Origin: an uncultured Oscillospiraceae bacterium
GTDB lineage: Bacteria; Bacillota; Clostridia; Oscillospirales; Oscillospiraceae
DNA: 64,000 nt
Assembly (NCBI GenBank): GCA_947169975.1
Contig: CAMVRT010000003.1
Span: 62,001 to 126,000, forward strand
Direction: 5' to 3'
Part shown: positions 1-5,927 of the stretch, piece after piece
Numbering within the stretch: position 1 is the first letter of the stretch
Layout of the letters: each line of letters opens with the position of its first letter
The notes under the pieces: model-generated
The model's input: only the letters and a program-made list of their open reading frames with translations
What the model was told of the DNA's origin: nothing
The model's database searches: none
Position numbers and translations under genes: made by a program

Positions 1-50
1 GAAAACTTTTTCAATTTCCCCGCAAATGGGTGCGGCCGATGAATTTCTAC

Positions 51-79
51 TTGAATTTGCCTGCTTGATACGCTATAAT
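51..79 (+). promoter_or_regulatory. sigma-70-type promoter of the interrupted tRNA-Leu gene
   Basis: TTGAAT (51-56) and TATAAT (74-79) are separated by 17 bases and lie 15 bases before the tRNA 5' end at 95. It was presumably the promoter of the original chromosomal tRNA-Leu. It now faces into the integrated element, so transcripts would run through the tRNA 5' half and into the element-borne tRNA at 287. Confidence 0.65.
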
Positions 80-94
80 CGTTTTCGCTGACAC

Positions 95-134
95 GCCGGT
101 GTGATGGAATTGGCAGACGTGACGGACTCAAAAT
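95..134 (+). pseudogene. 5' half of chromosomal tRNA-Leu(CAA), split by insertion
   Basis: The segment has a tRNA-Leu acceptor strand (GCCGGTG), a D-arm and the 5' side of an anticodon stem (ACGGA), then the loop CTCAAAA. After base 134 the tRNA match stops. The missing 3' half, with the exactly complementary stem TCCGT and acceptor CACCGGC, is found at 19979-20025. Joining the two at ACTCAAAAT gives a perfect tRNA-Leu with anticodon CAA, so this is the chromosomal gene interrupted by the 19.85-kb element. Confidence 0.9.
126..134. repeat. attL core, ACTCAAAAT
   Basis: Nine bases identical to 19970-19978. They cover the anticodon loop of the split tRNA-Leu, the usual kind of crossover site for tRNA-targeting tyrosine recombinases. 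The match ends after T134, where the element sequence begins. Confidence 0.85.
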
Positions 135-219
135 GTGTTGCGTCCGTTCTCACCGGAGTGTGCGCAACCCCTTGGTACCACTGGGTTTTCAAAATTGCAA
201 ATTACGCGTTTTTCGGAAT

Positions 220-239
220 CGACCTCCAAAACGACCTCC
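220..239 (+). repeat. CGACCTCC direct repeats near attL (putative integrase arm sites)
   Basis: CGACCTCC occurs at 220-227 and 232-239, 12 bases apart. Related copies are CGACCTTC at 414-421 and the inverted form GGAGGTCG at 882-889. The same octamers cluster at the other end of the element (19784-19816 and 19921-19928). Their presence at both ends of a tyrosine-recombinase element fits arm-type Int or Xis binding sites; this is inference. Confidence 0.55.
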
Positions 240-286
240 GATTTCCAGAGGGCGGTTGAAATGGCCGAAACCGTTGGTACGACAAT

Positions 287-373
287 GCCGGTGTGTTGGA
301 ATTGGCAGACGAGGTGGACTCAAAATCCATTGGTGGCGACACCGTGCGGGTTCGACCCCCGCCACCGGCACCA
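287..373 (+). tRNA. tRNA-Leu(CAA), carried inside the element
   Basis: A complete tRNA-Leu: acceptor GCCGGTG paired with CACCGGC (363-369), encoded CCA at 371-373, a long variable arm, T-stem GCGGG/CCCGC, and anticodon stem GTGGA/TCCAT around loop CTCAAAA, anticodon CAA. It differs from the interrupted chromosomal copy in the D-arm, anticodon stem and T-stem, so it is not a simple duplicate made by integration. It probably replaces the function of the gene the element breaks. It has no strong promoter of its own (weak TTGAAA near 256) and may be read from the promoter at 51-79. Confidence 0.95.
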
Positions 374-413
374 TCCCGAAACCCTTGCGAGAGCAGGGTT
401 TCGGGATTTTTTT
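374..413 (+). terminator. terminator after tRNA-Leu
   Basis: Perfect 12-bp arms (374-385 and 395-406) with a 9-nt loop are followed by a run of seven T. It starts immediately after the CCA end of the tRNA. Confidence 0.9.
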
Positions 414-439
414 CGACCTTCCGGGGGACGATATTTAAA

Positions 440-724
440 CTGGTCAAAAACAGCAATCTACGACAGTCCATGTCCCGGCGTGCCAACTGCTGGGATAACG
501 CGCCGCAGGAGAGCTTCTTCGGCCACATGAAGGATGAAATTGACCTTTCTGAATGCACATCCTACGAAGATGTCTTTCATGTGATTGCGGAGTGGGCCGA
601 CTACTACAATTATGAACGCTACCAATGGGATCTCGCCAGATTAGCTCCGGCAGAATACTATGATTATCTAACTACCGGGAAGTATCCTCTGCACATCCCA
701 AAACCGAATGGCTCCAGGCATTAA
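440..724 (+). pseudogene. IS3-family transposase OrfB, C-terminal fragment
   Basis: The frame ends with the typical C-terminal part of an IS3/IS150-type DDE transposase: SMSRRANCWDNAPQESFFGH (from 467), then a conserved tail and the stop at 722-724. The catalytic E-containing helix (ESFFGHMKDE) is visible, but the N-terminal two thirds and OrfA are absent. Sequence up to about 800 may contain the former right end of the IS. The fragment lies between the tRNA and the integrase and is a relic of an earlier insertion at the attL edge. Confidence 0.8.
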
Positions 725-901
725 GTCTTTGCCTGATCTTGATTTGAAAAACCCATTGTGTCCTTGACAAAGGGTACACTTTATTTGGTGCGGGTCCTTC
801 TGTTTCATGCCCCAATTTTTTCCTTGTCGTCGGATTTTTCGGGTCTGCAATCCCTTGTCGCAGCGCTTCTCCCGGTTTTTTGGAGGTCGCTGGAGGACGA
901 T
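725..901. other. intergenic, IS end remnant and an inverted arm repeat
   Basis: No gene is seen. The part just after the transposase stop (to about 815) may be the non-coding end of the IS3 relic. GGAGGTCG at 882-889 is the reverse complement of the CGACCTCC octamers near attL and attR. Confidence 0.5.
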
Positions 902-2124
902 TTATGCATTGGCCGACGCAGGGGACTCATCGGAGGCCGGAAAGAAGCCCAGGATCGCCTGGGCCGACGCCACCTTGGAGTTGTAATCCAGGTGGGTATA
1001 GATGTTGCTGGTGGTGCCGATGTCGCTGTGACCCAGCCACTCCTGAATGTCCTTCAGGGCAACGCCGTTGGCGTAGAGGAGGCTGACGCAGCTGTGCCGA
1101 AGATCGTGGAATCGGATGCGCCGCATACCGTGTCTCTCCAGGAAGGCCGGGAACGCCTGTGTCAGATAGCCGGGCTTGACCCGCTCCCCCAGATCGTTGA
1201 CGTAGATATAATCCAGGTATTTCTGGCAGTAGTCGTCCCGCAGATCAGTTGGTTTTCCTCCTGCCGCTTCTTCAGCGTCTTCAGCAGCTCCTCAAAGGGG
1301 GCCACCAGCGGCAGACTACGGTGGGAGGACTTGGTTTTGGTGCGGTTCTTCTCCACGATCACGCTCTTGCCCTCCAGACAGGTCTGGGTGACAGTGTGCT
1401 TGATGGTGATGATTTTTCGGTCAAAGTCAATGGCGTTCCACTTGAGTCCCACCACCTCGCTGCGGCGCAGGCCGTAGAAGGCCGCCAGGATCACACCCAG
1501 CTCCAGATCCGTCCCCTTGACCGCGGCAAACAGCTCTTTCAGCTCCCTGGCGTTGTATGGATCGCACTCGTGAGGGATCTTCTTCGGCCGCTGGACCTTG
1601 TCCGCCGGGTTGCTCTCGATCAGATCGGTCTTGTAGGCGTACTGCAGCGCCTTTCGGATGTTGGCGTGGCGATGGATGACCGTGTTGGCCGACACGCCGT
1701 TCTCGTTCATCTCGTAGGAGTAGTAGTCCTGGATGTGCTTGGGTGTGACATCCCGCAAAAGCAATCCGGGATAGTGCTTGTCGTAGTATGGGATGATCTT
1801 GTTGTGGATCGACCCGTTATAGGCCGCATAGGTGGTGGTCTCCAGACTGGGACGCATCATGCTTAGCCAGTCAGAGAGGAATGTTGTGAACCGGATATCC
1901 TCCGGCTGTTTTTTCCCGCCGCTCCTCTTCTCCATCAGGAGGCACTGCAGTTCCTCCTCTTTCTCCCGGCGTGCCTGGATCAGCATGGCCTCGGCGCGCT
2001 TCTTATTGCCCTTGATGGGCAGCTTGGTGGAACGGCAAGGGGTTTTCCGCTTGCCGTTCTCGTCGATATAACTCAGGACGATGTGATAGAAACCGTCCTT
2101 CTCTCTCAGATGACCTGCTACCAT
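902..2124 (-). pseudogene. int: tyrosine recombinase/integrase, one frameshift
   Basis: Phage-type integrase of about 408 codons: an N-terminal SAM-like arm-binding domain, a core-binding domain and a C-terminal catalytic domain. The start at 2124 has AAAGGAG upstream. Arg I lies in YGLRRSEVVGLKW; the HxxR box is HDLRHSC; the last His and catalytic Tyr lie in WLGHSDIGTTSNIYTHL. Near 1237-1240 the reading frame breaks: sequence up to LICG is in one frame and DDYCQKYLDYIYVNDLGERV onward in the next, as if one G were lost from a G run. The catalytic HxxR and Tyr are then out of frame. Either the gene is dead and the element is stranded, or the base is a sequencing error. Confidence 0.88.
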
Positions 2125-2225
2125 TTTCTCGAATGACTCCTTTCTGACTTCGTTTTTATAGCAAGGCATCTGCCATCGACACGGACAACATACCGCATCT
2201 TTTGGCAGAAGTCCACTGTGACTTT

Positions 2226-2453
2226 TCACGACGCAGACTTTTCCAGATTCGTCAGATATTCCAGCACATATAGCTTGGGGATCTTGTATCGCTTGCCAAC
2301 GTACAGACTCTTGATCGCACCGCTTTTCAGCAGGCGGTAAGCCGTCTTGACACTGATACCGCCCAACATCTGGCTGAGCTGCTCCACGTTGACCACGTCC
2401 GGGTAATCCGTGAACATGACCTTATAGAGCTCCTGGATTTCCGATTGCTTCAT
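2226..2453 (-). CDS. xis: excisionase-like helix-turn-helix protein
   Basis: 75 aa with a winged-helix/MerR-like excisionase fold: DVVNVEQLSQMLGGISVKTA is the recognition helix region, followed by the wing KSGAIKSLYVGKRYKIPK. Start ATG at 2453 has GAGGAGG 8 bases upstream. It lies about 100 bp upstream of int on the same strand, the usual xis-int order. It probably directs excision and may repress int. A divergent second copy occurs near attR (19463-19705). Confidence 0.85.
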   Translation of the reverse strand: MKQSEIQELYKVMFTDYPDVVNVEQLSQMLGGISVKTAYRLLKSGAIKSLYVGKRYKIPKLYVLEYLTNLEKSAS

Positions 2454-2546
2454 CTCCGCACCTCCTCATTCTGTGTCCTCTCCCCTACGGGATTCGTTCG
2501 CATATGCTCACTCCTTTCCCCGGCAGACCTGCCGGGCATAAAACAT

Positions 2547-2576
2547 GGGCGTGGGATAAACAGATTTCCCACGCCC
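2547..2576 (-). terminator. hairpin after the mob operon
   Basis: Perfect 10-bp arms GGGCGTGGGA/TCCCACGCCC with a 10-nt loop, 3 bases beyond the relaxase stop. On the minus strand it is followed by a T-rich stretch, so it probably terminates the mobC-mobA transcript before xis. Confidence 0.7.
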
Positions 2577-2578
2577 GC

Positions 2579-4036
2579 TTAGATCCCACCCATGGTGGGG
2601 CTGTCTCGTTCTTCTTCTGTCGGTGTCTCGTCGGCAGAGCGGTGTTCTGCCGCGCAGATGATTAGGCCTGCGGCGAGGCCGATGACCGCGCCGAGGTCCG
2701 CGCCGTTCTGCTGTGCCTCGATGCGTTTTCTGCGCTCCTCCGGATCCTCGCTGCCCTCGATTATGCTGCCAGCTTCCAGAAGACCGCGCAGGCCAAGACC
2801 GACAAGACCACCGCTCCCAGGGAGGTGCCGACCATCAGCCATAAGATCTTCCGCCGCATACCGGCGATGGTATGCTCGATCCGTTGACGACTCTGCTCCA
2901 GCTCCGAGGAGCATCCGGAGATAAACGCTTCTCTCGCTTTCCCATCCTGTGAGACGGTCCGACGAACTGCTTCCAGCAGCTTCTCGCTGGTCTCCTGCAG
3001 CCCCTCCACAGTAAGCGTCAGATATCGGTTCTGCCGGTTTTCGAACTGCGTCAGCTGATCCACCAGTTCCTCCCGCGTCGCCAGCGTCTCGATCTGACGG
3101 TACAGTATCGGCTGGAACGCCGCCGCGTCCATCAGCAGCTGCTGTTCCATCTCCCGCTGTTCCTTGGGAATGGCGTACACGATGGGCTGATACTCTGTCA
3201 GCTGGATCTCCCGGACTGCGGCGGCGTTTCTCCGCGTCAGCGATGATACCGCCGAATTCTTCTGTGATTTGTTTTCTGATGTGGAATTCATCTTCCATGT
3301 TCTCCTTTTCATATTTCTTGTCGTGCAGACGCTTGTCCCGGCACCGCATGCCGTTGGGACAGCAGTAGGTGATATATCTTCTCTCCGGCGTCCAGATCAC
3401 TTCGTAACCGTGACGGTGCATCTCGGAGAGAAACTCTCTCTTGCTGCCCGTCTTTTTCATGGCGTCCTCGATCACCGCCATCAGCTGAAACTTCCAGCTC
3501 TCGCCCTTGCTGGCTGCACGGTACTCTCGTGCAGAGAGCTTCGCACCGCCTTTTTCATACGGCTCCAGCACGGAGAGACCATGGGCTGCGCAGATCTCGT
3601 CGCTGAGCTGGCGCAGCTCCTTCAGCGTACCGGGATGCTGGCGCAGCTTGTATCCCGTCTCGAAGCCGACGCTGTTGATGACGAAATGGGAATGGACGTG
3701 GGGTGCGTCGCAGTGGGTGGTGACCAGCACCTCATGTCCAGGCCAGGCGCGGGCGGCAAATTCCAGTGCAGTGGCGTGAGCTTCTTCATACGAAATATTT
3801 TCCTCCGGTGAGAAGGACTGGACGTACTGATAGAAGTTCATGCCGTCGGTTTTGTGATACGCCTTCTTGGTCAGCATGAATTCTTCGAAGGCATTTTCGA
3901 CGTCGCAGTTGACGCCGGAGCAATACTTTCGTCCGCTCTCGTCGGTGACCTTGTCCTCCCGACAGCAGTAACCCATCAGTCCTTTCATGGCACCGGGGCT
4001 TTGCTTTGCCTCACGGATATACGTTACCGTCGCCAT
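2579..4036 (-). CDS. mobA: MobA/VirD2-type relaxase
   Basis: 485 aa. It nicks oriT and stays bound to the 5' end of the transferred strand. The N-terminal relaxase domain (about 1-250) has the metal-binding triad in THCDAPHVHSHFVIN (His108, 113, 115, 117). The likely nucleophile is Tyr23 in LMGYCCREDK. Residues about 265-415 are Gly/Ala/Asp-rich and low in complexity because a second gene is encoded there in another frame. The tail regains normal character and includes a hydrophobic segment (GAVIGLAAGLIICA). The start overlaps the end of mobC by 13 bases. It works with MobC at oriT, and a helper conjugation pore must be supplied in trans. Confidence 0.9.
   Translation of the reverse strand: MATVTYIREAKQSPGAMKGLMGYCCREDKVTDESGRKYCSGVNCDVENAFEEFMLTKKAYHKTDGMNFYQYVQSFSPEENISYEEAHATALEFAARAWPGHEVLVTTHCDAPHVHSHFVINSVGFETGYKLRQHPGTLKELRQLSDEICAAHGLSVLEPYEKGGAKLSAREYRAASKGESWKFQLMAVIEDAMKKTGSKREFLSEMHRHGYEVIWTPERRYITYCCPNGMRCRDKRLHDKKYEKENMEDEFHIRKQITEEFGGIIADAEKRRRSPGDPADRVSAHRVRHSQGTAGDGTAAADGRGGVPADTVPSDRDAGDAGGTGGSADAVRKPAEPISDAYCGGAAGDQREAAGSSSSDRLTGWESERSVYLRMLLGAGAESSTDRAYHRRYAAEDLMADGRHLPGSGGLVGLGLRGLLEAGSIIEGSEDPEERRKRIEAQQNGADLGAVIGLAAGLIICAAEHRSADETPTEEERDSPTMGGI
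2761..3291 (-). CDS. MbeB-like mobilization protein nested in mobA (other frame)
   Basis: 176 aa, wholly inside the relaxase gene in a different frame. It has protein-like composition: long amphipathic helices (QLTQFENRQNRYLTLTVEGL), then a single transmembrane segment at the C-terminus (GTSLGAVVLSVLACAVFWKL). ATG at 3291 has AAGGAG 10 bases upstream; an in-frame ATG at 3312 is less well placed. The relaxase frame is low in complexity exactly where this frame is well formed. ColE1 mbeB nested in mbeA is the known precedent. It may stabilise the relaxosome or anchor it to the membrane. Confidence 0.72.
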   Translation of the reverse strand: MNSTSENKSQKNSAVSSLTRRNAAAVREIQLTEYQPIVYAIPKEQREMEQQLLMDAAAFQPILYRQIETLATREELVDQLTQFENRQNRYLTLTVEGLQETSEKLLEAVRRTVSQDGKAREAFISGCSSELEQSRQRIEHTIAGMRRKILWLMVGTSLGAVVLSVLACAVFWKLAA

Positions 4037-4353
4037 AGAGAATTTTCCGTCATCTCTTTCAGCAGCTGGCAGATCTGCCGCTGACCGGCCAGCACATCTT
4101 TCAGATCCGGCACATAAGAGACGCCGGAATTGACCTTGGCTGCGATCTGATTCAGGTTGTTGCCGATGCGCTTGAGCTCCCGGAGCACCGGCGTTAGGTC
4201 CGGCGGAACGAGGATGGGCGTATCTCGTGACAGCGCCAGAATATACTCCGTAAGGCTCAGCCTGGCGCGGGCTGCTTTTTCTGTGATCCTATCCCGCTCG
4301 GCCTTGGTGAGCCGGATGGTCAGCGTCTCGTTTCGCTTTCTGTTTTCGCTCAT
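4024..4353 (-). CDS. mobC: MobC relaxosome accessory protein
   Basis: 109 aa. The N-terminus (TLTIRLTKAERDRI) is a ribbon-helix-helix DNA-binding motif. The middle LRELKRIGNNLNQIAAKVNS is the MobC family signature. Start ATG at 4353 has GGAGG in AGGAGGAGAGGAAATG. MobC binds next to oriT and helps the relaxase open it. The stop overlaps the mobA start, giving a translationally coupled pair. A longer open frame running upstream to 4704 has no family similarity and crosses the probable oriT region. Confidence 0.9.
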   Translation of the reverse strand: MSENRKRNETLTIRLTKAERDRITEKAARARLSLTEYILALSRDTPILVPPDLTPVLRELKRIGNNLNQIAAKVNSGVSYVPDLKDVLAGQRQICQLLKEMTENSLWRR

Positions 4354-4753
4354 TTCCTCTCCTCCTGTTCGTATGAAAAGTGGGTCCGGGCTTCCGCCCG
4401 GTTGCCGCCGAAAGCGGCGGCATAGGCGACCGGCGGACAGCCGGACGCTCTGCTTGCCCCGTCGTCGGAAGCGACTTCGTATCATTCGCTTCCGCGCCGG
4501 GCACGAAAGCTCATTCACTGCGTGCTTCCTCCTCTCCCCACAAAATCCAGTGATTTTGTGGGGACCCCTTTTTTGCGTAAATTCCTGCTCTGCGGAGCCA
4601 CGCTTTCCGCGCCCACGCTGGCTCCACGTCCTCTCCTGGGGTACGTTCCCGCCCCTCTCCGGGAAAAGCCCACACGGGCCCTCCTGTGGCCAAACACGGG
4701 GCAATAACCGTCCCTCTCGTGGTGACGGTTAAACCGATCCCGATTTCGAACCG
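4354..4753. other. non-coding region upstream of mobC, probable oriT
   Basis: Four hundred bases between mobC and the repA-like gene. Short open frames on both strands lack recognisable domains. The region holds a perfect 12-bp inverted repeat with 4-nt loop (4536-4547/4552-4563), then a short T run and GCGTAAATTCCTGC. A hairpin just upstream of the mobC-mobA operon is the usual place and form of a MOBP oriT. The nic site cannot be fixed from sequence alone. Confidence 0.5.
4536..4563. repeat. 12-bp perfect inverted repeat (oriT hairpin candidate)
   Basis: CCCCACAAAATC (4536-4547), loop CAGT, GATTTTGTGGGG (4552-4563). The downstream CCCC followed by six T makes a plus-strand terminator another reading, but no plus-strand gene precedes it. 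Confidence 0.6.
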
Positions 4754-5809
4754 TCATAGCGCAACACAAGTGTTTGCAACGGTTTCCGCGTTTTGTGACG
4801 ATTGGCGCTCCCCGCACCGTGAAACCGTCATATCGTCATAGTAGCTGTGATACCGCAGCAGGATGGTCCGTTGCTTCCCGGTGCGGGACGGTGTGAAGGA
4901 CACGCCCATTCGCTGCAGTTCCTGCCGGTAGCGCCCGATCTTTCGGGTGAGAATGTTGGGCTGCATATCCAGACCCAGCAGGTGAACCAGCTCAGAGGCC
5001 GTCCCCTCAAAGCTCCCATGCTCCCGCACATACGCCGCCACGTCACGCAGGGCCGTCTCATTTTCCAGTGGATCCGTCAGCGGTGTGTCGCATTTCATCA
5101 GTGTCCATTCCCCCAGCTCCTCGTCCCACTCCAGCGTGAACGTCTTCTCCTCCATGTCCCTGCCCCGGACGTGGAGCTGCACGTCCACGTCGTTGGGATG
5201 CTCCTTACATAGGACGTAGCTGCTGTCCGCCGCGCCAACCAAGCCCGTGGTGCCGGAGATCATCATGTGCGGATCACCGGCCTCGCGCTTGCGGAGATGG
5301 TGGACAAGGATCACTGCGATCTGATGCTCGTCCGCAATACGCTTGAGCATACCGATGTCTTGGTAGTCGCTGGCGTAGAGATTTCCGTCGCCCGTCCCGC
5401 CGCGCACCTTTTGCAGCGTGTCGATGATAATCAGGTTTGTGTCGCCGTGCTGGGCAAGGAAGTCCTCCAGCTGATCGCACAGGCCGTCCGCGAGAGGCTG
5501 GGAGAAGGTAGCCAGATGCAGCTCCTCCGGCGGCTCGTCTGTTAATTCGGAGATCCGCTGCTGCAGCCGGGAATAGTTGTCCTCCAGGCAGAGAGAGAGG
5601 ACCATGCCCTGCTCTGTACGTAAACCCCAGAGCGGTGTGCCGGAGGCGACAGCCAGCGCCAGCTGCAGCAGCAGCCAGCTCTTGCCCACCTTCGGTGCCC
5701 CCGCGAAGACGTGCAGCCCTCTCGGCAGAAGTCCGTCCACCACAAATCGTGTAGGGGGAAGCCTCATGTTGTAGAGGTCTTTCGCGGTGATTGTATCGAT
5801 TTTTTCCAT
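4754..5809 (-). CDS. RepA-like AAA ATPase (RecA-fold helicase)
   Basis: 351 aa of the RecA/DnaB-like fold seen in plasmid RepA helicases such as that of RSF1010 (AAA_25 type). Walker A is GAPKVGKS (37-44) and Walker B is LIIID (Asp130); the sensor region has ILVHHLRK. The C-terminal 100 residues look like a winged-helix domain. RBS GAGGAGG precedes the ATG at 5809. Such proteins unwind plasmid or element DNA, so the element may replicate as a circle after excision. It is divergent from the RNA polymerase-like gene, with 118 bp between the starts. Confidence 0.85.
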   Translation of the reverse strand: MEKIDTITAKDLYNMRLPPTRFVVDGLLPRGLHVFAGAPKVGKSWLLLQLALAVASGTPLWGLRTEQGMVLSLCLEDNYSRLQQRISELTDEPPEELHLATFSQPLADGLCDQLEDFLAQHGDTNLIIIDTLQKVRGGTGDGNLYASDYQDIGMLKRIADEHQIAVILVHHLRKREAGDPHMMISGTTGLVGAADSSYVLCKEHPNDVDVQLHVRGRDMEEKTFTLEWDEELGEWTLMKCDTPLTDPLENETALRDVAAYVREHGSFEGTASELVHLLGLDMQPNILTRKIGRYRQELQRMGVSFTPSRTGKQRTILLRYHSYYDDMTVSRCGERQSSQNAETVANTCVAL

Positions 5810-5876
5810 TTGTGTTTCCTCCTCAAATTTGATTTGCTCTCAAAGGGTGGGAGCAGTATTCTTTTTATCTTTCTAA

Positions 5877-5905
5877 TTGCTTTAGCGACCTTGCCGTGAT
5901 ACAAT
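5877..5905 (+). promoter_or_regulatory. promoter candidate of the RNA polymerase-like operon
   Basis: TTGCTT (5877-5882), 17-bp spacer, TACAAT (5900-5905). Transcription would start near 5912, about 16 bases before the ATG at 5928, which leaves just room for the ribosome site AGGTG. Confidence 0.5.
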
Positions 5906-5927
5906 GTCCCCGGCAGGTGAAGAGAAA

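Noticed and set aside
4515-4817. Small frames in the region upstream of mobC
   Set aside because: Arg/Pro-rich, overlapping on both strands, without RBS; the region is better explained as oriT.
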